Shown here: piece by piece, positions 20,861 to 32,590 of the stretch
Position numbering within the stretch: the first letter of the stretch is position 1
Layout of the letters: each line of letters begins with the position of its first letter
The notes under the pieces: generated by a model
What the model saw: only the letters and a program-made list of their open reading frames with translations
What the model was told of the DNA's origin: nothing
The model's database searches: none
Source: Paguma larvata
Taxonomy: Eukaryota; Chordata; Mammalia; Carnivora; Viverridae
NCBI GenBank assembly: GCA_030068075.1
Contig: CM057836.1
Coordinates: 69,663,788-69,727,787 of the forward strand
DNA: 64,000 nucleotides
Direction of reading: 5' to 3'
Translations under genes and position numbers: made by a program

Positions 20861-22117
20861 AGGGTTTTCTCATCCTCCTCCAGTTTGTCATCTGCTCCCA
20901 ACGACCTAACTGTCCTCACTGTCTATTCCCCTGCCTGGGGAAGGTACTTAGAATCTTTCCCTCTACCTTCTGTCAACTATCAAGAACAGTTCTATGGAAA
21001 GAATTTAATTAATTTACCCAAAGATTTTGGGTTCTGAAAATTAATTACATGTTTTTCTTTCCAGAGGCATTTGCATTTGGAAAGGGGACCATGAGTTTCA
21101 TCCAGAGCAGCAGCTCTTAAATAAAATAGTAGCAGGCATCAGAGTCAAACTAGATGTAGAGTCTGTCTAGCAAATTGGTTTGCCCATTTGCTCTTCAAAT
21201 ATCACCACTTGGATAATGCTATCCCAGCCTTCACGCAGGGCAAAGCCTTGCACCAAATATTTTAATACATATATTTAAAATGTGTGTGCTGATACCCTTG
21301 ATATTTCAGCTTTAAATAAAACCTTTCTTCTTCAAATGTAATATGGTATAGCATAGCCAATACATTTCTTATCTGGAAAATCATGTAACTGCTGTGTCTT
21401 TATATAGCTACATCTCATTCTAACTTACTGAAGGATTTTGACTTTTCATAGAGAGCGTTTTAACGAAGCCACTTTAAGCCTGTTTTAGATTTGAAATGAT
21501 AAAAGCATTGGCAGGACTTGTAAGAGATAGCACAGGGTTGCTGTACGATCATCTTTAACAGTGGAAACCTGCCCCTATCCAAAAAGAGCACTTTGCTATT
21601 TATCAGGATTTAGGGGAGAAACTGAAGTGCAAGCATGATGCAATTTTGAAAGATCTCATCAAAAGCAGACATTTCCACACCCACTGGAAATGGGGATCAT
21701 TTTATCTCAAAGTCTGCAGGTGGCATATTTTCCATTTCTGTGGCCATTAGGGGATGATTCCAGAGTGGAGGTGGACTTAAAATCCTAAAGTTCTCTTTAA
21801 AACTAAAGAAAAAAGTCTCTCAGATAAACTAGTAATAGCTAAGATGATTCATTTATATGGTGATTTCATATACTATATTGTTCAAAACTAATGTGTTAAT
21901 TGCAATCTCAAAAAATAAATGTATATTCCAGGGTGAAAAATAAAGGGGTTAATTTGTCTGGCTGCCTGTTATTACTGCTTGTAAGTTTATATGCATAGTC
22001 ACTGAAACTAACTAATTAGGCTGTCTCTGTACTACATACAAGCTCATCTCAGCCATCATCAATATTTTACTAAGCACTGAAACAGAAATCAAGGAATACA
22101 TCATGTCTTTAGGAAAG
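20861..22117. other. Repeat-poor block, possible conserved non-coding sequence
   Basis: More than 1.2 kb with no repeat recognised, unusual in a window this repeat-rich. It has stretches of enhancer-like wording: AGGCATTTGCATTTGG (octamer-like), ATATGCATAGTCACTGAAAC, CTAACTAATTAGGCTGTC (homeobox core TAATTA). No coding signal. Confidence 0.3.
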
Positions 22118-22745
22118 TGATGTGGTTGGCACCTTCTGAATGGGTCCAATGATCACTTCCTAGTATTCACATGCTTGTTTAGTTCCCTCTCTCTTTGTGT
22201 GTGAGCTGGATGTAGTGACTTGCTTCTATCAAATAGAATGCTGAAAAAGTGATGGGATGCCACTGATGAAATTAGGTTATAAAGACTATGACCCTCTCTC
22301 TCTTTCAATCTTCCTCCTTCTCCCCTCTCTCTTCCTCTCTCAATCTCTCCCCTGTCCCCTGTATTCTCTCCTGTTTTGTAAGATAAGGTCAGATACCATA
22401 TCATGTTGTGAATTCCCTTATTGAGAAACCCATGTAAATAGGAACTGAGTACCCAGCTTCTGAATTACAACCAGTGAGGAATTTAGGTCATCAGTCCAAT
22501 AGCCTATCAAAAACTGCATGCTATCAAAAACCACATATTGGAAGCAGATCCCCCACTAGTTGAACCTTCAAATGAGACCACACACCAGCTAACACTTTGA
22601 CCACAATCTTGATATAGACCTTGAAGAGATGACTCAGCTAAGTCACACCAGATTCCAGACCCACAAAAACTGAGATAAAAGATGTTGTCCTAAGCCACAA
22701 GGTTTTGGGATAACATGCTATGCTACAATAGATAACTAAATCAAG
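22118..22745 (+). mobile_element. Ancient LTR-like repeat (MaLR-type ending)
   Basis: GAGCTGGATGTAGTGACTTG, AATAGAATGCTGAAAAAGTG, TTGAGAAACCCATGTAAATAGGAACTGAG, ATTGGAAGCAGATCCCCCAC, CCACAAAAACTGAGATAAAA and CCTAAGCCACAAGGTTTTGG, ending ACAATAGATAACTAA. The AATAAA-region/AAGCCAC/AACTAA ending is typical of MaLR LTRs, but the subfamily is uncertain. The antisense open frame at 22153-22404 is incidental. Confidence 0.6.
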
Positions 22746-25110
22746 AACATTTTTAAATATTTCATGTAAAATAGAAAAGTAGATAAAGTATGGTACATTC
22801 ACATAAGGCTGAACACTATCTGATTATTTTATTTATATAGCTACACATATTACTTTAAATAAGACTAAACCAGTTTCCTCAGAAGACTAAGAGGTAGAAA
22901 AACCAGAACACAAGGCCAACACCTAAAAATTATAGAACACTTTATCAAAAAGCACAAGAAAATATCAATTTTAAGGAATCCTGTTCTTTGTCAGCCAGTG
23001 CCCAAGTAGGTAAACAGAAGCCACTCTATGTAGCTCACAGAGAAAGAGATTTCATGCAAGACATTAGTTAGAAAAATGTTTGAAATTCCTACAGAGCAAA
23101 AGAGGGAGAGTGGTAACAGACCACGGATCAAGAAGCCACTAGTGCTCTTGCAGAAATCCAAGGGACTACACTTGCTGCTGGTGCCAATGAAGGTGCTAGA
23201 CAACAACCATGACCCTACTGCTACCTGTGCTGGTTCTTCTGCCTAAGGTACAGCAGAAGCGAATGGCTTTTACTGCCTTCTTACTTTCTAATACTCCATG
23301 AAGGTTTCCTATTGACAGAACCTCCCTTGAGCTCAACAGAAAAGAGTGTGGGAAATGCACTACCAGTAGAAAGGTGAGTATATGGCTAAGTGCCAGTAAA
23401 CTATTTCTGGCACACATATTAAAACAGCTTAAATAGTTCCCTTTGAATGATAGCATATTTTTTCAAGACTAAAATTATTACAAAAGGATACATGGTACGA
23501 AATTCCTCAAGTGCTTTACTTTAGTTTTATAAAGTGAGCCCCAGATTACCACTGTATTCACACGATGACAAGATAACTGGATGAATACATCCATTTCATC
23601 ATATGTGAAATTAAGGGATTCCGTATTTAAAATGTCACTCAAACCTGTTATAGGAATAGGTTTTTGATTTAACGGTTTACTCTAGTCAAAACAGTTTATT
23701 CAGAAATGCCTCATATAAAAAACTTGCAGACTTGGTATACCCAGGTTTATATGCTTATTGCACTGAGAAACAAAAGAGAAACTTAGATATGAGTTAAACT
23801 TTAAGATCCAACTTTTTTCCTTTCTTATTCACAGAATTGTTTGGGATGTCAAATATACAGTCCTGATATGTCTAGCCATACCAGACAATATTCAATATCT
23901 TGAATATTTTGCATAAAATTTCCCAGGCAATTATTTATTTTCCCCTTAACTTGGTCAAAATTTTCAGGCATGCATGGGAGGGGAGTCAGGTTAGCAAGTA
24001 GTTTTCACCTAATTGTTACTCTAGCTTTCAGACCTATCTAAAGTATCTTCTTTGTGCTTTCATAAAATGCCTCTACCTTGCTGTCTGAAAAACATGCTAT
24101 TTGAGATCAGTGCCCATACTTTAATGTTAACAAATATTTATTGAGGTAAATAGTTTCAAGATATTCTAAGAACTGTGGTAGGTAGTTGGTACCCCACATT
24201 TCTTTTTAGCTGCAACACCATGAGCCTCCTTCTCTGCCTGGCCTGAAGCTAGTAGTGCTTAGTAAGTAGTTATCAGAAAACTAATCAGCTCAAGAGAAGT
24301 ACAATTTCTGAGAACTAAGAGTTTTCAAATTAAACCACAGTCTGCCACCTCTTATTGTAATGGATTTATTTCCTATCTGCTTTCAGAATCCCTGGTAACT
24401 TGCCACTGGCATGGTGACTGCAGAGAGAAAAACCTAGGTGTCTTGCTTTAATGCTCAGATTTGTACACGTAATTGTATTTCTTCCTTCTTGAGGGAACAC
24501 AATTAGAAAGTCATGTCTCTGGTCCTTTTCCTTAAAGAATCTAGGGGACACTCAACCACAATAACACACTCCTCTAGGAGCCTTTGCTGAGCTGAGCTAA
24601 GTGACAGCATTAGAACTGCTTCTAAAGACTATTCTTGGGGAAGGAAGGGCAGGTATTGATATTTGCAACTGAAAATCAGTACCCAACACCAATGTACTCC
24701 ATGAGGCCCTGGACTAAGTCAGTCCCCTGTGTATTGTTTTTATTTGCTCATCTGATCCTTATTTGCTCATCTGAATGAACAATTCAAACTGCCAATGTCA
24801 ACTGAGTAGGCCCTGAAAGGATATCACACCCTGATCAATAACACAATTGGCTCACACACCAGGGAGAGATGACAGATGGCAGAGAACACACAAGTGTTTA
24901 CCTCTGCTCTCTTTCAAGACATACTGAGATGACAGAAAGGCAATTTTTAAAAAAACATAATCTTAATGACAAGAAGAGGCAACAGCTACAACATTACAGA
25001 AGCTGGAAGGCAGATGCACAAGGGCAAACCCCAAATGCTGAATCTTACACGAAGTAGAGAATGCATCTGAGCAGCAACTTGATTCATACTGCAGAACCCA
25101 CAAAAGGCAT
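22746..25110. other. Unassigned sequence
   Basis: About 2.4 kb without a confident feature. Weak L1-like wording (AAGTATGGTACATTCACATAAGG) occurs at about 22788 and an L2-like phrase (AACAAATATTTATTGAGGTA) at about 24128. Open frames on the minus strand (22991-23206, 23196-23456) carry no domain and overlap out of frame. Confidence 0.5.
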
Positions 25111-25125
25111 AGAAAGGGCATCTTT

Positions 25126-25357
25126 GGGATGCCTGGGTGATTCAGTCCACTGAGCATTTAACTCTTGGTTTCAGCTCAGGCCATGATCTCGCAGTTCATG
25201 AGTTTGAGACTCGCATCAGGTTCTGTGCTGGCAGCCTGGAGTTTGCTTGGGATTCTCTCTCTACCACTCTCTCTCTCTCTCTGTCCCTCTCCCACTTGCC
25301 CTGTCTCTGTCTCTCTTAAATAAATAAGCTTTAAGAAATTTTAAAAAACTTAAAAAA
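25126..25357 (+). mobile_element. CAN SINE (felid type)
   Basis: GGGATGCCTGGGTGATTCAG, TCAGCTCAGGCCATGATCTC, GTTCTGTGCTGGCAGCCTGG, CT tract and TAAATAAATAAGC tail. Flanks AGAAAGGGCATC (25111-25122) and AGAAAGGAGGGCATC (25357-25371) look like a TSD with a 3-nt indel. Confidence 0.92.
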
Positions 25358-25431
25358 GAAAGGAGGGCATCCCACCACCTCCGAGGGTAGATGAGATGGG
25401 GCTCCAAATGAGAGAATCAGTTCAAAGTCTG

Positions 25432-25640
25432 GGGGCACCTGGGTGGCTCAGTTGGTTAAGCGTCTGACTTTGACTCAGGTCATGATCTTACAGTTGTGAG
25501 CTCGAGCCCCACATTGGGCTTTGTGCTGTCAGCTCGGAGCCTAGCGTCTGCTTTGGATTCCGTGTCTCATTCTCTCTCTGCCCCTCCCCCACTTGTGCTC
25601 TGTCTCTCAAAAATAAATAAATGTAAAAAAAAAATTAAAT
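25432..25640 (+). mobile_element. CAN SINE (felid type)
   Basis: GGGGCACCTGGGTGGCTCAG, CTCAGGTCATGATCTTACAG, GAGCTCGAGCCCC, CTCTGTCTCTCAAAAATAAA tail. An 8-bp TSD, AAAGTCTG, lies at 25424-25431 and 25641-25648. It is about 75 bp downstream of another sense copy. Confidence 0.95.
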
Positions 25641-25984
25641 AAAGTCTGCTTACACAGCACTTAAACCCCAAGATCATCTCTGTGGTTTGGCGAACACTTG
25701 TTTTCCATCAGATTAGAGATTTATTCCCCAAAGAAGAAAATTGAGGGTCTCCGCTCTAGAGGACAGAAAGTAATTGTAAATAGGAATGTGATACTAAGGA
25801 AATGGTGAAAATGTAAAGACCTGCACACATAATCTGAAGATACCTACCACCACCACCACCAGACGTCCTTAGAAAGCTATTAGTCGTGGAAATCTGGTCA
25901 GCCCTAGAGAAAATGCCTAACCTACCAGATGATTCCCCATTACGACACCAATTGGTGAAACCCATGAGTAACTGGTCCACACAA

Positions 25985-26830
25985 ATAGAAATTCCATTAT
26001 CTTAAATATAAGCATAAATATTAAAAAAATAGAAAACATATAAGCAGAGAGGCAAAAATCAGCAGAAAACTAAGCAAAAACTACTTGAAAAGCAGAAACC
26101 AAAACAAACATAGAAAACAACATGGGGGGAAAACAAAAACAAAAATAAAACACACAAAAAAAACCCAAATATATCATTAATATCTTCACATAATTGACAA
26201 AATGCTGTGCAAAAGTAACATTCAGATGAAAAATATCCAAAGCCTGGAAATTAAAATTGATAGTATGCATTTAAAAATTCAGGGGCACCTGGGTGGCTCA
26301 GTCGGTTAAGTGTCGACTTCAGCTCAGGTCATGATCTCACAGGTCTGTGGGTTCGAGCCCCACATCGGGCTCTGTGCTGACAGCTCGGAGCTTGGAGCCT
26401 GCTTCAGATTCTGTGTCTGCCTCTCTCTCTGCCCTTCCCCTGCTCACACTCTGTCTCTCAAAAACAAATAAACATTAAAAAAAATAAAAATTCAGTTAAA
26501 AAGGAGAGAAGAAACAGTTGGGAAAAAATGCCCAAAAAGATGTGCAAAATGACAAGATGGAAAAATGGGATTTGTTTAAAAAGAAGTGACACAATACAGA
26601 TGAGAAAAGCTAAATCCTCATCTTCCAAAGCCATGTTTCAATAGACAAGTATGGACCCTGAAAAATCAAGACATAGTAGCAGAAGCATGTTATATAAAGT
26701 TATGAAGGTAATCAAACAGATAAAACAATTGGAAGCAGTTGCCTTTTGGAGATGAAAATGTAAGTGATATGGGCCTTATGTAAAACCAAAATATTTTCAT
26801 GCATGAACTTTCATAAGCATTTCTTTCTTT
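25985..26830 (+). mobile_element. Possible ancient L1/HAL1 5' region, split by a CAN SINE
   Basis: A-rich sense sequence resembling old L1 5' UTR/ORF1 wording (GCAGAGAGGCAAAAATCAGC, AGGAGAGAAGAAACAGTTGG, ATGCCCAAAAAGATGTGCAA, GGAAGCAGTTGCCTTTTGG). Too degraded for a firm family call. A SINE lies at 26283-26484. Confidence 0.4.
26283..26484 (+). mobile_element. CAN SINE (felid type), well preserved
   Basis: GGCACCTGGGTGGCTCAGTC, CAGCTCAGGTCATGATCTCA, B box GTTCGAGCC at 26351-26359, GTGCTGACAGCTCGGAGC, CT tract, AAACAAATAAACATT tail. An 11-bp perfect TSD, TAAAAATTCAG, lies at 26272-26282 and 26485-26495. It is close to the consensus, so relatively young. Confidence 0.96.
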
Positions 26831-26849
26831 TCTAAACATCACAGCCTTT

Positions 26850-27058
26850 GCATCTGGTTTTTAAAACCTTAGTTCTGCCACTTAGAAGCCTTGGGCTTAT
26901 CACTTAACTTCTGTAATGTCTTTTTATCTGTACACTGTGGGAAAGACTATCTACCTCCCGGAATTGCTATCAATGTCAAATACAACACTGTATGTGAAGA
27001 ATTAATTAAATAGCCTCATAAATACAAATGACATAACAAATGTTAGCTATTATTATTT
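26850..27058 (+). mobile_element. MIR SINE
   Basis: TTAGTTCTGCCACTTAGAAG, CTTGGGCTTATCACTTAACTTC, TATCTGTACACTGTGGGAAA, GTATGTGAAGAATTAATTAA and AACAAATGTTAGCTATTATT follow MIR order. Confidence 0.8.
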
Positions 27059-27178
27059 CCTAAGTTAGCCAGAAGTCAATTTTTTATTCACTAGAGGATA
27101 CTTATTCCATCCTTGTGATAACAGAGATGGTAGAAGCTTTGAATAAAGCTGCACTTCTTTTTCTTTAAAGAGATAATT

Positions 27179-27186
27179 TATATACG

Positions 27187-27222
<36 letters not shown>

Positions 27223-27240
27223 TATTTATTTATTTATTCA
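27179..27240. repeat. (TA)n and (TTTA)n microsatellite
   Basis: TATATACG followed by TA repeats with one TG interruption, passing into ATTTATTTATTTATTTATTC. The TTTA part is the complement of the A-rich tail of the antisense L1 that follows. The TA part probably expanded from it. Confidence 0.93.
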
Positions 27241-27608
27241 TTTATTGTCAAATTGGTTTCCATACAACACCCAGTGCTCATCCCAACAAGTGCCCTCCTC
27301 AATGGCTATCACCCACTTTCTCCTCTCTCCCCCAACACCCATCAACCCTCAGTTTGTCCTCAGTATTTAAAAGTCTCTTATGGTTTGCCTTCCTCCCCCT
27401 TTGTAACTTTTTCCCCCTTCCCCTCTCCCATGGTCTTCTGTTAAGTTTCTCAAGATCCACATTTAAGTGAAAACATATGGTATCTGTCTTTCTGACTGAC
27501 TTGTTTCACTTAGCATAATACCCTCCAGTTCCATCCACGTTGCTACAAATAGCCAATTTCATTCTTTCTCATTGCCAACTAGTATTCCATTGTAAACATA
27601 AACCACAT
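27221..27608 (-). mobile_element. Felid L1 3' end, antisense, 5'-truncated
   Basis: TTTATTGTCAAATTGGTTTC, CCAGTGCTCATCCCAACAAG, TTTAAAAGTCTCTTATGGTT, CTCCCATGGTCTTCTGTTAA, TTAGCATAATACCCTCCAGT and CATTGCCAACTAGTATTCCA are the felid L1 3' UTR and ORF2 end in reverse. The 5' end degrades past about 27600. No TSD was found. Confidence 0.9.
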
Positions 27609-27864
27609 CCTTGAGATGCTCATTGTCCAACCAAAGGTTTCTATAAACTAACCCTTGATACCTATTGTTATGCTTGCTAACTACCTCTTCTGCATCAGAG
27701 ACAGAAGTTTGGAATAGAGAGTTTATGAAGATGATAAAGGCAGTAACGTGGAGATCCTTGTTCCACTATAAATAAAACAGTTATTTTTATTTTTGTGTTA
27801 TTGTTTCATTACTTCTGTTAACCTGATAAGTTTTCCATCCATCAAGAAATACAGTATTAATAAT
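27609..27864. other. Unassigned sequence
   Basis: Short non-repeat interval between the antisense L1 and the MLT1 LTR. Nothing recognised. Confidence 0.5.
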
Positions 27865-27865
27865 A

Positions 27866-28445
27866 TTTGTAAGCAGAATGGTCCTTCAAAGATGTCCATG
27901 CCTTGGTCCCTGGATTCTATGAATATGTTGTAATACATGGAGTAGGGAACTTTGCAAATGAAATAAAGGCTACTAACCTTGAAACAGGGAAATTTTTCTG
28001 TATTACCTAGGAGGCCAAGTCTATCATATGAGCCCTCACAAGCAGAAAACTTTTTCTAGCTGGAGGCAACGGAGAAGTGGTAAAAGGAGGAGTCGGGGAC
28101 ATTAGAAGCAGGAAAAGGGTTCCACCTGCCCTGTCTGGGGCCATTTGGAAAGCATGAAAAGGAATGCGGGCAAGCTCTAGGAGCAAATACCAGTCCCTGA
28201 CTAACAACTAGCAAGGGAAAAGCAAGCTCAGTTCTATAAGTGCAAGGAACTGAATTCAACCAAAATTCTGAATGAGCTTGGAAACAGTTTCATCCCCAGC
28301 ACCACCAGTAAGGGATATAGCCCTGATGACACCTTGAGTTTGCCCTCTTTGGACCTCAGCAGGGAATCCAGTAACACCCACCCAGACTTCTTACCAACTA
28401 ATAAGTTGGTGGTAAATTCTTATGGCAGCATAAAATAACTAATGC
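27866..28445 (+). mobile_element. Solo LTR, MLT1 (ERVL-MaLR), MLT1C-like
   Basis: AGAATGGTCCTTCAAAGATGTCCATG, GGTCCCTGGATTCTATGAATATGTTG, AGCTGGAGGCAACGGAGAAG, TGCAAGGAACTGAATTCAAC, GAGCTTGGAAACAGTTTCAT, ACACCTTGAGTTTGCC and TATGGCAGCATAAAATAACTAATGC follow MLT1C order. It is longer than the copy at 15517-15987. The antisense open frames at 28007-28259 are incidental. Confidence 0.82.
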
Positions 28446-29199
28446 TGTATTAAAACACTAGTAAAGTCTCACTTGATTCAGAATAGGTAATCTGATCCAC
28501 TCAATCCAGCCTATTTTCCAGAGGGTTCACAACATAAAAATATTACATTGTAGAAGGTTGTACTTAAAAAGGATACCTTTATGATACAAATATTAAGTAT
28601 TTGTATCTTTAAGACATCAATGAGGCTTGACAAAATCTACGTATTTCCGAATATAAGATGGGTTCCAATGACTGGATGAAAACCTAGAAACCCACGGTAT
28701 TTCACAGTATCAACTGCTATGTAAAGATGATTTGGTCATTCATTAACTTTACAAAGAGCTAAAGACACTAATGTACACCATAAAGTATAACTTGGCATTT
28801 ATTTTTTATCATTGCTATTGGACTACTTTTTGGCATTTATTGAAAGGTAGTAAAAAACATTGTAAGAGACTACCTAATTCATTTCTAAAATAGAAGGTCG
28901 AAGTACAAAATGAATATTAATATAAAGTATTGAAATTTGTGAATTAAGATCTCATCAATTATGATATACTATAGCATATTATAAAATGTCTGTATTCTTG
29001 TTACCTTGCAAACAGCATAAAATCTCAGTCTTTTACTGTTCTTGATCATTTGGGAGGGGATATTAGATGCTCATAGGGGCTTAGCTTTCTGGAAGACTTA
29101 AGTACAAAGGCTCCATGGTCTGGATTCAAGGATATGGGAAGATTCTTTAAGATGCTGTATTGAATGCTCTTGCCCAAGGGCAGTCGGGGTTAAGAATCA
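28446..29199. other. Unassigned AT-rich sequence
   Basis: No feature recognised between the MLT1 LTR and the L2 that follows. AT-rich, no coding signal. Confidence 0.5.
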
Positions 29200-30115
29200 C
29201 AGATAAAGAAGTATGAAAGTACATGGCATGTACAAGAATAGGTGAATAGTCTGTTGTGCCAGAAACAAAGGACTGGAGAAAAGATAAAGCAGTGGAGGTA
29301 ATGAGGTACCAGCGAGACAAAGAAGGATCAGTCTCTGTAGGCCAGTGTTTGGCTTATAGACCAAATTTCGTCAGCCATTTGTTTCATATGGCTCCTAGCT
29401 AAGAATGGCTTTCACATTTTTAGCTTGTTGAAAAAAAATCAAGGATACTGTTCATCTATCTTTCTTATGAAGTACACTATACACATAAATTATATTAAAT
29501 TCAAATCAGTGTCCACGAAAAAGGTTTTATTGGTATCTAACAATGCCCAATTGTTTATGTATCATCTGTGACTGCTTTTGCGCCATAATGGCAAAGTTGA
29601 GCAATTGTGACAGAGACTATATTGCCCACAAAACCTAAAATATTTAGTGACTTTCTACAGAAAAAAGTTTGCCAACCCCTAGTGTAGGTCTTTATATGCC
29701 ACGCTTATATAGTTGAACACTTTTCCTATGAACAGACATTGAAATAAAATAGTCAAATAAAATCAGAATTTTAACTCTGACAGCAGTGCAGAGGATGAAT
29801 TAGATGAAGAAGCAGCTATAGACAGATCAATTGCTTAGAAATTATTGCAAGAACCCAAGTTACAAATGAAAAGAGAATGCACTTGAGGAAGAGGATGGGA
29901 GCAGAGAAGAGAAGGAAAGGCATATGTTATGAGATGTTTATCACACAGAACTAACAAAATCTGACTAGGAAAGGGGAGTTAAAAGAGAGAAATAAAAGAC
30001 TGGTATTTTAATTCTATCGGCCAAAGTGACATTGTTTGAAGATAAAAAGAGAAGCAATATTGAGAGTAGGAAAGAAAAAATAAAAACAAATGAGTTTGGC
30101 ATTGTACATTAAAAA
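29200..30115 (-). mobile_element. L2 LINE, antisense, split by a MER58-like element
   Basis: GACTGGAGAAAAGATAAAGC and GTGGAGGTAATGAGGTACCA lie before 29342. GGTCTTTATATGCCACGCTT, GAAATTATTGCAAGAACCCA, AAAAGAGAGAAATAAAAGAC and TGAGTTTGGCATTGTACATT lie after 29684. This is the order of the antisense L2 3' region (GGGCCTTGTATGCCATG, then AGGCTATTGCAGTAGTCCAGG). Confidence 0.65.
29343..29684. mobile_element. Non-autonomous hAT transposon, MER58-like
   Basis: CAGTGTTTGGCTTATAGACC, TTGTTTCATATGGCTCCTAG, GTGTCCACGAAAAAGGTTTT, TGACTGCTTTTGCGCCATAA, GTTGAGCAATTGTGACAGAG and AAAAAGTTTGCCAACCCCTA match the hAT family usually called MER58 (CAGGGGTTGGCAAAC termini, CTTTCGCGCTACAA centre). It lies inside an L2. 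Flanks CTCTGTAG and TAGTGTAG may be a worn 8-bp TSD. No transposase. Confidence 0.8.
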
Positions 30116-31242
30116 TGTGTCATACTCGCAAAGCAGATGGATAATCCTTGCCTCTGAACATTTATAGTGTACTCATGTCATTTATTGCATACAACATGGT
30201 ATTATGTTTTGTATAAAACTAATCTTATTGTATTGTGATCATCCAAGGACACGTTTAATACTCCAATACAAGGTATTGTACATAAAAAGTGATTCATACA
30301 TATTCTTTAATGTACAGGTTAAACTGTAAAGTCTTTAAGGGCAAGAATATGTCTTAAATTGCTCCAGAGTCCCTCAGTAACCAAGACATTGCAGAGAACA
30401 CAGGAGGCATGAATACGTGGTTTGTGACAGATGTTAAGTGAACAAATCCTCCAACCTACAGGAAGAAAACACATTGGCACTGGCCATCAGATTGCCCCTT
30501 GCTTTAATTATCCAGGGTTCTATAACACCATATTAGATGGAAATGTGGTCTGGTGAAGAATTCCTCTCTCAGCAGGGGCACACTATAGAAGCAGAAGACC
30601 TGTTTTTTAATCTTTCTATCCTCAGGGGACACAGAGAGACAATGGTTGCTATTTTAAAAGACAGGTTATTGGGTAAGTTGATAGTTCAGATGAATAAGAG
30701 AATACTGGCAGTGAAAAGGATAAACACAGGAGCATTAGGAGAGCCATCAGGAGATGCCATCCCTAACAGCCTAATAAACCCATCTGCCAGTGACATTGTT
30801 CAAAACCACAGTCCACACTGCAGTTGTTTGGCAAACAGACTCTCACATCATTAGATGAAAAGGATAGGTAGTGACAGGTAAAATTGAATGAAGGCTACCC
30901 TGTTATGTATAGTGCATGCCTGAGGGTCATTTTCGAATGTGTAGATTATCACTTGAGATTAAATAACTCACGAGTAGTTGCCAGAAAAAGAATACAAGAA
31001 AAAAAGGGACACTGGGTGAAGGCCATGTGAATATGAGGCAGCTGCTGAATCAGTGGGAGTGATGCATAATGAAATGGGTGGCAAAGTCACATATGTACCC
31101 ATAGCCAATGGTCTCAAAGTGAGCCTTTGTAGAGAAAAGAAAGCTGTAACTCAAAATGACTTTGGTCTTAGGGTGAATGCCCCTAACTTGGAAATTTTCT
31201 CCTTATCTCTTTAGCTCACAGACCTTCTACCCCATTACAAAT
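30116..31242. other. Mostly unassigned sequence
   Basis: At about 30318-30360 TTAAACTGTAAAGTCTTTAAGGGCAAGAATATG resembles a short L2 3' piece. The 105-codon frame at 30537-30854 is the longest open frame between 18 and 57 kb. It has no domain, no splice-site context and no poly(A), so I treat it as chance. Confidence 0.45.
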
Positions 31243-31256
31243 TAGGGTGCATTTTC

Positions 31257-31499
31257 TTTCTTCTTCTTTTAAATTTTTTGAGTTTTTATTTTTACTTTTT
31301 TTGACAGAGAGAGAAAGAGAAAGAGAGAGAGAGAGAGAGCTGGAGACAGTCAGAGAAAGAGGGAGACACAGAATCTGAAGCAAGCTCCAGGCTCTGAGCT
31401 GTCAGCACAGAGTCCAACGGGGGGCTCGAACTCACGAACTGTGAGATCATAACCGGGCGGAAGTCGGACACTCAACTGACTGAGCCACCCAGGTGCCCC
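31257..31499 (-). mobile_element. CAN SINE (felid type)
   Basis: Antisense copy with a (GA)n tract at 31304-31339, CTCCAGGCTCTGAGCTGTCA, GGGGGCTCGAACTCACGAAC and ACTGACTGAGCCACCCAGGT. A 14-bp TSD with one mismatch (TAGGGTGCATTTTC / TAGGGTGCACTTTC) lies at 31243-31256 and 31500-31513. Confidence 0.96.
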
Positions 31500-31513
31500 T
31501 AGGGTGCACTTTC

Positions 31514-32409
31514 AATGCACGGTACTCAATGGATACTAGGGTAGACCTAAAAGAAATTTTAAAAAAAGTATCCCCTCCTTTACCCCACTTAATATGTATA
31601 GATACCCAACCAACAACAACCTTTCCATCAGCCTTCTATACCACCAGGAACCCTAAATTACATCCACTGTTTAGAACAGACAGCATTATGAGTCTAATAG
31701 CCCTCTTAAAGAATAGATTACTCTAGAACAGTAGCATTAATACTTTTTTTAGGGCTGACTCAGCTTAAGGTGGCATCTCATGAAGCCGGCTGAGGAGGCC
31801 CAAATAGAAAATGGCCAGGCTCAGTAAAAGGATTTTCTGAGAGACAGAAAGAGAAAGCTAACAGTGGAAATGAGAGACCCTCATGACCAAAGCCCAGTGT
31901 ACCTAGGACACTGCTATCTATGTGTTATCTAGAAGAGTTGTTGTTAGCATCTACGATCTGGTGGTAGGGCAAGGAGCAACTCTTCACATCAGTCTGGGCT
32001 GTGATAGCCTCTGATCTCATTTTTGTTCTTGTCAATCACCATGCAAAACTCACCCATTAAAAAAATAAAATGAATTGGGCTTTATATTTCATGAGTAACT
32101 TTCAACTGAAGCACCAGACAAATTCTTACATCTTTCTTTAGAGAGCCATAGCCTATGAAGTTCTTTATAACTTGTGATTTATTGATTGTGGACCATTAGA
32201 AAATAGTTTGTGGGATGGATCATCCTTGGAAATTGCCCGTGGAAAAGTTGAGATTCACAGAGACTTACCGTGGGGGACTTAACCATCAATGAAGCAGAAT
32301 GTCCTAAGTGATCATATACTGTGGCCAAAGATGGAATAAATATTGAGGAAACTAAAAGAAAAAGGAACCCATCTCTGCCTCAAAGAGCACAGTATAAAGG
32401 AAAGAGAAA
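31514..32409. other. Unassigned sequence
   Basis: No repeat or gene recognised. The 77-codon frame at 31493-31726 begins inside the SINE and is incidental. Confidence 0.5.
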
Positions 32410-32590
32410 ACACATTTAAGTTTTTGAGTTGGGCAGATCTACATTTATATACTGCCTCTATTGCTTTCTGTGTGATCTTAGGCAAATGTTTTAACCTCTC
32501 TGAGGCTTAGTGTCCTCATCTGTAAAAAATAAGCATGATGCATTATCTCAGAGTATTTGTAACAAGTGTGCTTGGTGCATTGTGGGTGCC
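32410..32590 (+). mobile_element. MIR SINE
   Basis: TGAGTTGGGCAGATCTACAT, TGTGTGATCTTAGGCAAATG, TTTTAACCTCTCTGAGGCTTAGTGTCCTCATCTGTAAAAA and TGCATTATCTCAGAGTATTTG are clearly MIR in order. Confidence 0.88.

Noticed and set aside
26283..26484. tRNA gene
   Set aside because: The head of the CAN SINE derives from tRNA-Lys and keeps A/B-box-like words, but it does not fold as a tRNA. The same holds for the other SINE copies.
30537..30854. 105-codon open frame
   Set aside because: No domain, no splice-site context and no sign of retroposition. Length is compatible with chance in 64 kb.
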